From: Wurfbainia villosa
Taxonomy: Eukaryota; Streptophyta; Magnoliopsida; Zingiberales; Zingiberaceae
NCBI GenBank assembly: GCA_025175895.1
Contig: CM045990.1
Location: forward strand, 45,380,658-45,444,657
Direction of reading: 5' to 3'
DNA: 64,000 nucleotides
Position numbers and translations under genes: made by a program. This document shows, piece by piece, positions 23,131 through 33,662 of this stretch (position 1 is its first letter; every line of letters begins with the position of its first letter). The notes beneath the pieces were generated by a model that made no database searches, was not told where the DNA came from, and saw nothing but the letters and a program-made list of their open reading frames with translations.

Positions 23131-23539
23131 CCTTACTCATTTTGGCTTCTTTAGAGGTTAGAAATGCTTCTAGAGGAAGGGGAAAGCGAAATCACACGGC
23201 TAGGGCAAGAACTTTTGAAGCACACGGCGCAAATGGGGTAAAAACACACGGCTTGCCCCTTTTAACCTCGCGCGCCACGACCATGGGAAAACACACGGCC
23301 AGGCCGTATGTCCCCATTTTTCGCCCATTTATGCACCACGGCCCAAATTTCCTCTTACACTTCGCCGTATAGGCTAATATGGGTCTCATTTTTACCTAGC
23401 AAAGTTCTTTTCTATTCCTAACTCTAAATGTGATGGAAATCAAAACTAAAATCAAACAAATGTATGCAATGCAATCAAAAAGAGAAATCTAAAACTAAAC
23501 TTGGGTTGCCTCCCAAGAAGTGCTTTGTTTAAGGTCATT
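23131..23539 (-). other. Junction where pol is missing in C
   Basis: Between the ORF1-like start and the protease end there are only about 400 bp, with no RT, RNase H or integrase motif on either strand. The stretch contains two copies of the motif CACACGGC with nearby GCCGTGTG-type inverses, also seen in the C LTRs (20380-20470). It may therefore include LTR-like or repeat-derived DNA. Confidence 0.6.
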
Positions 23540-24373
23540 TAGCTCGACCGCACTCTTCTATCAACTCAGCTCTGGTGGTTCAGTGAACCTCCATTCATCT
23601 ATCTCGGGATCTTAATCTGGAGGTTCCGGCTTCATTTTGCTAATTGTGAAGTCGTCAAAGTAGGGAGGTCTGTGCTCCGAAAGGCTGAAAAGGATGATCT
23701 CCCCATCTACCTCCAGGGAGATCTAATGTGCCTTCACATCTATGCACGCCCCTGCGGTTGCTAGAAAAGGCCTTCCTAGAATGATGGGATTCTAGGGATT
23801 TGGTCTTGTGTCTAGTATGATGAAGTTCGTGGGTATCACGAAATCCTCAATCATCACAGAAACGTGTGGTAGCAGGCCAACGGGCTCCTTCACTGAATCA
23901 TCCCCCATACGAATACAAAGATTCGTTGGTTGGAGCCCGCTCAGTCTCATTTTCAAAAAATATGTGTAGGGAATCACACTGACTGATGACCCTAAGTCGC
24001 ATAGTGCTTCGTCGAAGCTCTCCCCATAAATCGAGCAGGGGAAAACAAATTCACCAGGGTCTTCAAGCTGTACTGGAATCTTCTCTTCAAACTCAACATG
24101 GTCAGGTAGGGTGGTAATCATGGCTGTACACCCCTTGGCAAATTGGCTACTCTGCCCCACTCTTTCCTCTTTTCCTTGGCTCACCGGAGAGTTCTTCACA
24201 GGTTGTGACACGGATTGGGCTATTTGGGCCACTTGTGTCTCCAACATCTGGGTATGACTTGCAAGGCCATCAACGGTGGCCTTCAAGTCTCTCAGTGCTT
24301 CTTCAGACTTCTGATGTTGGCGACGAAATTCATCATTGGCCTTAGTTTGGGTAGCGATGAAGTCCTCCATCAT
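23540..24373 (-). pseudogene. Gypsy protease and gag-protease linker of C
   Basis: The first part (residues 1-60 from ATG 24373) is a Gln/Lys-rich helical linker with TQMLETQVAQIAQSVS, typical of the end of Athila/Tat gag. The retropepsin-like domain follows: EFVFPCSIYGESFDEALCDLGSS, where the active-site D-T/L-G reads DLGSS, then VIPYTYFLKM and LPHVSVMIEDF. The ORF stops at 23792. In the same frame beyond the stop come PIILGRPFLATAGACIDVKA and LEVDGE, the C-terminal part of the protease. The flap and Asp motif look normal, but the stop at 23792 truncates the domain. Confidence 0.85.
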
Positions 24374-24415
24374 CTGTTCTAGTCTGGACTTCTGTGGTCG
24401 CTGCCCATTGCCCTG

Positions 24416-25432
24416 CTACTGCCTATACCCTCCAGATGGTTGGGGGTTTCCCGAGTTATTTTTGTAGGAGAAATTCAGGTGACTCCTCCATCCAGGATTG
24501 TAGGTATTAGAGTATGGGTTGTGGGGCCTTTGATCATAGTCCCCAATCACGTCATAGTGCTCAATCTGCTCGTCTAAGGTCCCCTGCCCTCCATAGTGGT
24601 CCTCACAATACGCTGTCGCTCCTTCTCCAAAATCAATGGTCGCGCATGCAGATGAAGGATTCAAAGATTCAAACCATCTGCTGAGTGCGTCCATCCTTGC
24701 CGAAAGGTGGTCCATGGAGTTGACAGTGTATCATCCTGCTGCAGGCGTGGGTTGACCACATTCGGAAGCCCATTGATGGTGATTTTGTGCCACCTCTTCG
24801 ATAAGCTCCTCTGCCTCCTCTATGGTCTTGTTCATTAGTTCTCCTCCTGCGGCAGAATCTAGGGACATCTTTGTGGCGTAAGCGATCCCATTATAGAAAA
24901 TGTGGGTCACCAGTCACCTCTCCAGTCCGTAGTGGGGGCATTGATAAAGTAGCCCCTTGTAGCGATCCCATGCTTCGAACAAGGACTCCCCCTCCTTCTG
25001 GCGAAAGCTCGTGATAAGGTGGCGCATGTGAGCAGTCTTACTTGGTGGGAAGTGTTTATTCAGAAACTGTTGCTCACACTGCTCCCATGTGGTGATGTTG
25101 CCAGAGGGTAGAGAGTGAAGCCAAGCCTTAGCCTTATCCCGCAGTGAAAACGGGAACAGGCTTAGGCGGATCACATCAGAAGGGACTCCGTTCAGTTTCA
25201 TAGTTGAGCAGATTTCGAGAAAAGCCTCAAGATGCCGGTTCGGGTCTTTAGTCGCAGCTCCCCCGAATTGGCTCTGTTGGACCATATGTATAAGTGACGG
25301 CTTCAGCTCAAAGTTATTTGCCGAAATAGATGGTCCAGCTATGCTCAGCCTAAATCCTCTAGCGCTAGGAGCTAAGTAGTCCCGCAGAGGTCGACTTCCT
25401 ATGTTCACCTCGGATGCAGCTTGATCTTCCAT
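24416..25432 (-). pseudogene. Gypsy gag of C (capsid and nucleocapsid region)
   Basis: From ATG 25432 there are 172 open codons: a PLRDYLAPSARG start, SLIHMVQQSQFGG, PNRHLEAFLEICSTMK, LSLFPFSLRDKAKAWLHSLP, TTWEQCEQQFLNKHFPP and FRQKEGESLFEAWDRYKGLL. These are hallmark segments of the plant retrotransposon gag capsid domain (Pfam Retrotrans_gag type). After a stop at 24914-24916 the frame continues as YEGLSLA/EEAEEL-type sequence and then 24715-24416 (MDHLSARMDALSRWFESLN; NPYSNTYNPGWRSHLNFSYKNN), the C-terminal gag. It would form the virus-like particle. One stop separates the two halves; otherwise it is well preserved. Confidence 0.88.
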
Positions 25433-25770
25433 CTTTCGTTGTGCTGCTCTTCGACAGTGAAAGGTTCACTCAATCTCTAAGTCGATCGGAATTAGACCTT
25501 CCGACCCTAATCGTCTAAGCATATGACGAACCAAACCACAAAGTTAAGAGTGCTATCCTAATGCTAAAAGCAGAAAATAAATAAGTCTAGCAAATAAAAA
25601 TCTAAGATGCAATAAGTAAATAAAAAAATATACTGCTGAAAATAAAAACTAAATATGGAAAATAGAACTAAAGAAAATAAGATAAACTATAAGAAAATAA
25701 GGCAAGTAAATAATCTAATCCTAAGTACGATCCAATTTACCACCGTTCGATTTGATATTGAATCGACAGT
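25433..25770 (-). other. 5' leader of C
   Basis: AT-rich, no gene, between primer site and gag start. Confidence 0.6.
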
Positions 25771-25791
25771 CCCCGACAATGATGCCAAAAA
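25771..25791 (-). other. Primer binding site of C
   Basis: The minus strand reads TTTTTGGCATCATTGTCGGG next to the 5' LTR. It resembles the Athila-type Asp site with substitutions. Confidence 0.75.
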
Positions 25792-25793
25792 CT

Positions 25794-27159
25794 TGATGCG
25801 CACGGACACAACCTCGAATCTCGTGACGGATGCCGTCAAGGACTCAAAGCGCACGCTCGCACTCAACGCCCGCAAGTTCACGGATGTCGTCAAGTAATAA
25901 AGATTTATCGATCCCACAGGGACTGAGATTCGAATACCAATACACTAAGTGGTTGCGATTGTTCGGACGTAATCTCTGAGAGAGTCAGTTGCTGAGGACT
26001 ATCGGTGGACCCTACTCTGTACGGTGTCACATGGAGGAGGAAAAGAGTGTGTCGGGGTCTTAAAAGGCGATTCTAGGACTTCAATTTCGCTTGTGTACCA
26101 TAGAATAATGTTGTCAATTGGCGTCGTCTAAACATCTACCTACGATTTTGGGGAAGGGACATCATACACTCTCCCGCAGAGCCGCCGCATTCACCAGGAG
26201 CTATCTCCACCCAAAAGGACGAGATAGAGGGTACGAGGATGCCAAATCAATCCTTGCGGTGGACCATTTCCGATTCCACCGCTCCCTTCTCCTCATAGTT
26301 ACGGGAGGTCAGGTTTACCCCTAGGTTCCTTGGATTAAACCTCCTAAATTTAGATTGCGAGGGCTGTCACCACCTCATATCGCCTAAGCACAGCGGAAAG
26401 AAAGCCAAACACATGTAGATATAATAGAGAGCAACTACCAATTGTCAAATCAAACTTATGGCCAGAATTTAATATGAACCAACATTGTTTATGTACACAA
26501 GCTACTCCCTAATCCTAGAATCGAAAGTACTACTTCATAAATACGAAGGAAGAATCACAAAACATGTTTAAGTTTGAATACAATAGAAATAAAGCACAGA
26601 AATAGAGATATACGATGCTTCGTGATCTTCTCTCCGGCGTTGTATTGCAAGTTGTGGACCTCCGACGGCGTTCCTCCTCCCCGCTGTGAGTTACCGAAGA
26701 TTTTTAGGGCTTCAGCGTGCCGTCCTAGCCATGCCTACTCCCTAGGATTTGGGCGGAGCCATCCTTATATAGACATCGCCTCGGACCGCTGCAAAATCCA
26801 AAAAAAGCCCTAGTCGTGCAAATCCGTCGGGCCGCCACACGACAGTGTGTTTCCACATAGCCAAGCCGTGTGCGGCCCTGGGGTGTTGTTCTTCACCCAT
26901 TGGATATGGTCGTGTGAATCCACATGCCCTGGTCATGTCCCACTCTGCGTCTAGCTGCGAAAGTCCTTCTTTTGCTCCGAAAATGCATCTTTTTCACCAG
27001 AAAAGCTAACATGCACACAAAAGTACAACGAGCAGACCTTCGAATTAGAAAATAGGCAATCGTGCAAGAATAGAGTAACATATGCATGAAACTAACACAA
27101 AATATAACAAGATGTGAGTGAAAACTACTCCTAAAACCCTATATGTTTTGCTCACATCA
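25794..27159 (-). repeat. 5' LTR of C (right, 1366 bp)
   Basis: TGATGCGCACGGAC to CTCACATCA. It closely matches the left LTR, with the intact target of the Angela-like Copia at about 26380. The minus-strand motif TATATAAGG at 26763-26771 is a possible TATA box (the left LTR has CTAAATAAGG). CCGTGTG/CACACGG inverted motifs cluster between 26830 and 26940. Confidence 0.92.
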
Positions 27160-27332
27160 CATAACCCAACCTAAAGATAAAAAACATACCTAATGATCGA
27201 TCCTCCCCCCCTAATCCCGCAACCCATTGTGAGCTCCAGCAAAAATGTTCCTCCTCACCACAATCCTACACCACAAATCCCTCAAAAAGAAAATTGACTC
27301 GGATGAGCATAGGAAGGATTGCAGCGACAGAT

Positions 27333-27480
27333 CGAAGGACTCACAGTATCGGCATGACTTGTGGTCGGAGACACTTCTCAAGATGGAGATCCAGACCAAA
27401 ACTAGGCGAAGGACTCACAGTATCGGCATGACTTGTGGTCGGAGACACTTCTCAAGATGGAGATCCAGACCAAAACTAGG
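27333..27480. repeat. Perfect 74-bp tandem duplication
   Basis: Bases 27333-27406 and 27407-27480 are identical by eye, starting CGAAGGACTCACAG and ending CAAAACTAGG. It lies in the GC-rich part of the solo LTR. The plus-strand family copy lacks it. Confidence 0.92.
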
Positions 27481-28177
27481 TGACAACGATCGCGTCGGCT
27501 GGAGGAGATCGCGGTGGTGGTTGAGGAAGGAGACGAGTTGCGGCGACGCTTGTCGGCTTCCTCTTCTCCAGTCAAATTGCCACCGGCCCAAAACCCTCGC
27601 TCCGACGATGGTCAGCTAGAAGGGCAGCCCCTAAAAATCTGACAGAATGAAGCCGCTGTCGAGCCCTCCACTCCCACTGGCTCTCCCACCCGACGACACC
27701 GCGCGCCGACAGTTTGTTGGATCATGGAGAAGCAAGGGTGTCGACCAGTAAAACTCCATCGAGAGGGAAATAGCTCCGACGTTGGAAACTAAACGGGGCA
27801 CAACGGGAGGATGTGATCCCCTGCTCCCAGTCGACGTCCAGCCGTAGTCGCCGCTCCTCAGTGCTCCAGTGAGGCCACGATCTCGGCAATCAACCGGATG
27901 CGAGATTGCGAGAAGAAGAAAGGAGAAGTCACGAAAGGAAAGAAATCGATGGGGAAATGGAAGGAATCGATTAATTAAACCATTTAATACCTCATTAGAA
28001 GATAGTCTAAATAGGCTTTACAAAAGTCTGTTCGCTTTATCCCCATGAAATATCCATAAAACTTCCGTTTAAATCCAGAAAAATTTCTAAAAATTCCTGA
28101 AAAAATTCTATAAGACAATTTATTAATTAACAAGGGTATTAATTATTATTATTTTTTTCTCGATATTTTACACATAC

Positions 28178-29030
28178 TCTTTATCTTTTTAGCTGAGCTT
28201 GATGTTTTCTTTCTTGGAGCTTAGGGAAGTGCACTATATGTCGGGAAAAAAAAAGTTAAAAAAAAAAGCTGAAAAAAAAGTTGAAAAAAAAATAATAATT
28301 TGTGTGCCCATAAAATAAAAAAAAAAGTATCGGAAAATTTTTGACATGTTGTGTCATTTTTTATTTATGTGTGATAGTATTTTTGTTAACGACATCCCTT
28401 GTTGTAATCATTGAGAGATTTATTGTATATCATTAGTAGATTTGTATTGAAGAATGTGATAAGGGTTGTTTACATGTTTATTGGGTGGGAAGAAAATTTT
28501 TAGGGCAATGCTTTCTTGTACTCATCTATGTAGCATTCCAGTATTTCCATATCTTCTTCTTGCATTTCTTTAGCTATTTTATTTCTTATCTTTCTTTTCT
28601 TTCACAGATATTGTCATTTTTCTTGTATTCATATTTCTCTTACATTCTTAATAAGCCTTCAGTGATTGTGTATTCTTATGTGTATATAGTGGTGAAGGTA
28701 GAAGAAAATCAAGCATATGATAGTTCATAAACCATGAGTAGCTTGAGTGAACTCCATTATTACATACTTATGAGAGCGAGAGAAACCACCACTTACCTTG
28801 TGAGGCTTAGTCATTCTCAGTCTATTCATAATGGATTGAAGTCACCATGTTTGTTAACCTATGTAAGATTTGAGTCCATGATTGCTCGAGTCTTGGAGAT
28901 TTGACAATCCTAGGTAACTTTCTTTCACAATTTTCTATGTATGATTGGGAATTATTAGGGAAATATATCTTCAACTTACTTTTAGTTTTCTTTACTTGCT
29001 CAGGACGTGTAAGAATAAGTGTGGGAGAAT
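28178..29030 (+). other. A1 3' noncoding region, second part
   Basis: Resumes A1 after the solo LTR. At 28243-28325 there is an A-rich array with GTTGAAAAAAAA-type units, matched in reverse at 38660-38750 in A2. It includes the small hydrophobic frame annotated separately and ends in the polypurine tract AAGTGTGGGAGAAT at 29017-29030. Confidence 0.8.
28485..28730 (+). CDS. Small hydrophobic frame near the A1 3' end (81 codons, speculative)
   Basis: Open frame without an ATG (it opens with GTG), starting GRKFLGQCFLVLIYVAF, strongly hydrophobic and Phe/Tyr-rich over residues about 8-55, and ending KVEENQAYDSS. The same frame is open in A2 (38247-38492, minus) and ends KVEEKQAYGSS. The B copies have a 78-codon frame in the equivalent place ending NKQAYSS-type sequence. 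No family is recognised. It may be a leftover of an env-like membrane segment, or only AT-rich DNA that happens to stay open. A protein product is unproven. Confidence 0.3.
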   Translation: MGRKFLGQCFLVLIYVAFQYFHIFFLHFFSYFISYLSFLSQILSFFLYSYFSYILNKPSVIVYSYVYIVVKVEENQAYDSS

Positions 29031-30521
29031 TGATAATTACCATTTTGTCGTATTATTTTGGTCCTTAATATCACTGTTTTAATCATCTTGTGTGTTTAAT
29101 TGTTGATTATTTGCATGTTTTATGAGTTGAATCATCTTTTGGACCTTATTGTAAATTCTCCTAAATTTTAGATTTATATGCAAATTTTATCTTTGTTTGT
29201 AGGAGATCGAGATGAGCCAATCGACTAGACTCAAGTTGGATCAAATATGGCTTCATCTAGGGTCATCATGGGAATTTCAAGCTGACTTAATCTGAGCTCT
29301 TTATCAAGATCGGAAGCAATTTAATCAAGGGGCAAGATCTGATCAATCTGGACCATCCACTGTGATTGGCTTGATCTGAGCCATTAATCTAGATCTGGAG
29401 AGATCGAGTCCATACATTTAGATCTGGACATCTGAGCCCTTCATTTAGATTCGATCGATCGTGATTATCCCTTCATATTGATCAAATCCGTTCATTCCAA
29501 ATCGGAGGAATCTGAGTCGTTGGATGCACAACTAGCTTAAGGGATTAATCAAGACAATTAAACCCTAGCTCTAGTGGACAGATGAGATCAGATGAGTTTT
29601 CAATTTGACGGACGAGAAAAAGGCTTTTAATAAATCCAACATTTTCTCCTCCATCATCGCACAACACAGTAGATCAGTTCCCCTTCCATTGCGCGAGCGC
29701 CGGCGCGTCACCTTCCCCTTCCATCGCGCGAGTGTCGGCGCATCGCCTTCCTCCTCACGCGTGAGCAGTGGACTTCCCCTTTCAGCAGCGACAATGGCTT
29801 TAGCAGTTGTCTCTGGCGATGCATAGTTTCTCCATCGCGCAACAGTCGGTGGCGAGGTCTTCCTCTGCTCCATGAGCAGGCGACTTCTCCAGTCGGCGAC
29901 GTCCACAACTCCTAAAGCCCTCCTTGTCGGCCGATTGTGATGTTGAGATCTCGTCAGCTCATTGGCAGCAAGGTACAATAGTTTGCATGCATCCGTATTT
30001 CCCCTTATTCTGTGGATTCACGGAGGAGTTTCGCCTCGACGACAGTCTCCTAGCTTCATCGGATTCGAGAGAGCAAGGAGAGCCCACCAGATTTCCAAAT
30101 TTGAAAATTTACGCCATCCGCATCCATCACCGGAGAAAGTTGTTCGAGTCGTAGTCTTCCCAGGAGATTGAGGTCCCTACTCCGGGTGTTGAGGATCGTT
30201 GATCGTCATATTTATCTCACATTTATTTTTATTGCATTGCATTGTTTGCTTACTTTATGATTTGTTTAATTTCTTCACAATCGTAGTTTAGTTAGATTAG
30301 AGTTTGATTATGTGGATTGTCTTCTGTTCAGTAGGATTAGTCTTTTAAAATTCAAACCCCCATCTTCAATAGAAAACCCAAAGCAATAATTAATGATCCT
30401 AAGTTTACTATTCTATCAATTACACTTGTTGGGAAACGATCTGGGCCATCTACTATGCTATATTAGTGTAGTTAGGGGGTTCGGTAATTAATTTAAAATG
30501 GTACCACGACAAATACCTGTT
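29031..30521 (+). repeat. 3' LTR of A1
   Basis: Starts TGATAATTACC and aligns with 2166-3660 up to AATACCTGTT. The final TATCA is missing and is replaced by a 13-bp AT-rich join to the inverted A2 LTR. Confidence 0.9.
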
Positions 30522-32241
30522 CTTAACATTAATATGAATAGGTATTCGTTTCCCATACACTAATATAGCATAGTGGATGACCCAGATCATTTCCCAATGA
30601 GTGTAATCGATAGAATAGTAAGCTTAAGATTACTAATTATTACTTTGGGTTTTCTATTGAAGATGGGGGTTTGGATTTTGAAATCTAACCTACGGTTGCA
30701 AGGTATTTAAAACTCTAAACTAACATGCAACAACTAAATCAAATAATGTAGGAAGTAAATCAACAAAAACTGAAAGAGGAAATAATCTGATCAACCCAAG
30801 ATAGGCCCGGTGAATGAACAAGTTCCTTCGGCTAAGTCCGACATAGCTCGATCGAGACTCCGCAAATGGTAGTGGATGTGGATGGTACAAACTTCTGAAC
30901 CCAGTAGTTTGATGGATACTCCGAACTCTCGCGGATCCGGTTGAGCTCGAAGAAGTGTCGTCGGGGTAGAGCCCTCCTCGAATCCGAAAGAGAAGGTGGA
31001 TGAGCTGCGGAGATAGAGGACGTCGCCGAATTCTCTCGATGAAGCGGTTCCTCCTTGAATCCGTGGAAAAAAATGGATGGACACAAGGTGGAGGCGACTG
31101 CTAGGGCTCAAGGGAAGAAAAGATTTAACTAACAACTAAATGAAGTAAGCAATATATCAACGAAATCTACTGCATGAACATGAGGTAAAGTAAAGCATGA
31201 AACTAAATCTAAACTAACCAACTACAACCTAATTACTCTAAGAAACATTTTATCGAACACCAATAAGACATGAAACAAATTAAACTAAGTACGTACAAAT
31301 TAGACATGGAAGGTAAAATTGATTACAAACATTCATCTAACAAAAGCAAAGAGACAATCAAAACGCATCAATGGAAGCTACTGTTGGATGAAGGTGGAGG
31401 TCGGCGCTGCCCGGTGGAACTGACTGCAAACATGGAACACTGCTGAAGCTATGGATCTACTGGCCAGAGCTGCTGGAGGTAATACTTCGTTCAGTTACGT
31501 ATTGCTGAATCCCCCTTATGGTGGCTGTGGTGGTACATGCTGCCATCATTGTAACTCCTGCAATTGGAGGTGGAACAACCTGTGTTCTTAGTGGGAGATG
31601 ATCTCCCACCAACATTCCGTAGAGCTTGGTAAGGGCTGGCGGAGCTGCAGTCGGTGGAGAAGACGGAGGCGGAGAAATGGGCATTGTGGAGATGCTTGCC
31701 GACTGCAGTCAATGGAGGAGATGATGGATGGGGTCTGGTCACCAGAGAAGGATAGAATCCCCTTCCTCTCCGGCGATCGGCGGGGAAGGGCAGGAGAGGA
31801 AGGCGTCGGGTGATCACTGAAGAAGATGGATGGTGCTAGCTCTGTTTCTACGTGATCATAGTGATTGGGAAATTGTTGGGTTTTTAAGTTTCATTTTAGC
31901 AGTCGTTCGATCAAATGGTCATCTAATCTCAGCCACCCATTAGAGCTAGGTTTTGATTGCCTTAATTAATCCATTAAGCTAGTTGTGCATCCAACGGTTC
32001 AGATTCCTCCGATTTGAAATGAATGGATCTAATCAATCTGAAGGGATAATCACGATCGGTCGAATCTGGATGAATAGTCAAAATGTCCAAATCTAAATGT
32101 ATGGACCGGATCTCTCCAGATTTATATGGATGGCTCAGATTAATCAGATCTCATCGGACGGTCAGGATTAAACAGATCTGAGCCCTTTGATTAAATTACT
32201 TCTGATCTTGATGAAGGGCTCAGATTCCTCCAGCTCAAAAT

Positions 32242-33430
32242 TGTAGGGGATCGGTGCGCCGGCTAGAGGGGGGTGAATAGCCCTTTTTGTTTGGATGCCG
32301 GTATTTGCTCGTCTACAAAACTAATTAGCGCAAGCGGAAGACTAATAAAGACAAGCAAATAGAAATATAAGAAAACAAACGCTAACAAAGAATGTAACGT
32401 GGTTCACGGCTACGCCGCTAATCCACGGTCCCCGATTCGTCCTCGGTGAATCACTCCGCTAAACCAATCCACTAAATGGTCTCTCCTTTGCACCAAGCTA
32501 GGTGGAGGTAACCTTTACAATCAAGATCACTCTTCTTACAAATAGAATGGAGTAAAAGCGAGTAAGAAGAGTTTAGAGCTTGTGGGGAACTAGGAAGATC
32601 ACTTGGAGCATAAGCATTAGCCTCTCAAAGGCTTACACCCTCTCTTTTTATAGAGAGGGCTGATTTCTTCCCGTTGGCCGCCATCACCGATCGCCGCCGG
32701 CGATCGTCGTATACTAACGGCCTCCGAACACGTCGGATCCCGACCGTTGTGGTCCAACGGAACTCTTGGCAATCGGCCCGATGGACCTCATCACGATCAC
32801 GCTCCGTAGTCGACCGCCTACGGCTACGAACGTTCGCGGCCGAAACCCTATTGACTACCGATCACGCCCGAATGATCGATCGATGTTCTGGAAGTCGCGC
32901 CCACGATGGCGATCACCGCCACAATCCAGTCAGTCGTATACCAATCGAACTCACTCGACTTCGGAAGCGGATCGCTATGTCATGTGTCGGGAAAACCCAT
33001 CCGACACTTGGCCAAATGACCAAGTTTCACCTAAGAGCTACCCTTCCCCGGGTTACAATCGCTCACTCTCATCTCTCGGAGTCCCTCGCCTTCGAAGTTC
33101 TCTTCGTTCTCGGCCACGTCCCTCGGCAGCATCAGGCGCACGGCTCTGCAATGCTCCTTCGCGTCTCTTGCCTCGAAGTCTACTTCCTCCGGCTTCACTC
33201 CAAGCTTCTCGTCCGGCGGTCCCTCGGATGCTCCAAGCGCACGGCTTCCGCAAAGCTATCCATCACCGACTCAAGGCACGAGTCATGAGATGTGAAACTC
33301 GCCACGGCTCTATGTGCGAATTACTAAGTCCTGCACGACTTCAACGCACATATTACACCAACATATCAAACTAACTTAAACCCTTTGCCACACCATCAAA
33401 ACCATATTACGGCAAGAGATTGCCCTAACA
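32242..33430 (-). repeat. 3' LTR of the gag-only element (1189 bp)
   Basis: Almost identical to the other LTR in its outer parts, but quite different in the GC-rich block 32670-33190. A minus-strand TATA box lies at 32645-32652 (TATAAAAA) inside the hairpin CCTCTC...GAGAGG. Overlapping open frames on both strands in this block are not conserved in the partner LTR and are not genes. Confidence 0.92.
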
Positions 33431-33662
33431 ATCTCCCCCTTTTTGATGTGTGGCAATCCGTTTAAGTTAGGTAAAAATATTTGATATAGATTCTAAGGTA
33501 AGAAAGCATGTAAAGATAAACATGATATAGCAACATGCAACTCCCCCTTAATCCATGAAACTCTCTATGCAAATTTTCTCCCCCTATCATATATTTCTCC
33601 CCCTAAAATATATTTCTCCCCCTAAAATAATTAACTTAAACATAATTATTTCTCCCCCTTTG
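33431..33662 (-). other. Cluster of polypurine tracts
   Basis: At least six AGGGGGAGA-type motifs (seen on the plus strand as TCTCCCCCT) lie within about 230 bp: one directly at the LTR and others near 33542, 33580, 33597, 33616 and 33650. Multiple polypurine tracts are a described feature of Sireviruses. Confidence 0.85.

Larger units (their letters stand above)
8494..27159 (-). mobile_element. Gypsy element C (Athila/Tat-like), pol-less, complete ends
   Basis: LTRs lie at both ends (left 8494-20689 including an insertion, right 25794-27159) and identical 5-bp duplications CATAA flank the element (8489-8493 and 27160-27164). The primer site is next to the right LTR and the polypurine tract next to the left LTR, so it reads on the minus strand. 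Gene order along the element is gag, protease, then an Athila ORF1-like frame. RT, RNase H and integrase are absent. Without the nested Copia it is about 7.8 kb. Confidence 0.92.
5731..28172 (-). mobile_element. Tekay/Del-like solo LTR, split by element C
   Basis: Termini on the plus strand are TGTCACGCCCTG and CGATATTTTACA, so on the minus strand it starts TGTAAAATATCG and ends CGTGACA. The 5-bp sequence CATAC flanks both ends (5726-5730 and 28173-28177). With the nested element removed it is 3.77 kb. There are no direct terminal repeats and no internal genes, so it is best read as a solo LTR left by LTR-LTR recombination. The same family occurs on the plus strand at 50839-54278. The long LTR and the CACCCAGGTAA block near its 3' end suggest a Tekay/Del chromovirus, which is an inference. 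Regions 5770-6540, 6641-7080, 7235-8490 and 27480-28172 hold no gene that I can support. Confidence 0.85.
2166..30521 (+). mobile_element. Gypsy element A1, Athila-like, pol-less, with nested insertions
   Basis: The order is 5' LTR (2166-3660), Asp-type primer site, gag-derived frame, accessory frame, 3' noncoding region (5153-5730 continued at 28178-29030), polypurine tract and 3' LTR (29031-30521). With the insertion removed the internal region is only about 2.9 kb, and no protease, RT, RNase H or integrase is seen. It is therefore a non-autonomous element. It inserted into a Copia leader and was later split at 5730/28178 by a solo LTR flanked by CATAC on both sides. The extreme 3' end is lost at the junction with A2, so the target duplication of A1 cannot be checked. 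Confidence 0.85.

Noticed and set aside
32674..33374. Two overlapping frames of about 200 codons in the Sirevirus LTR
   Set aside because: They lie in the GC-rich LTR block and are broken in the partner LTR at 36970-37560.
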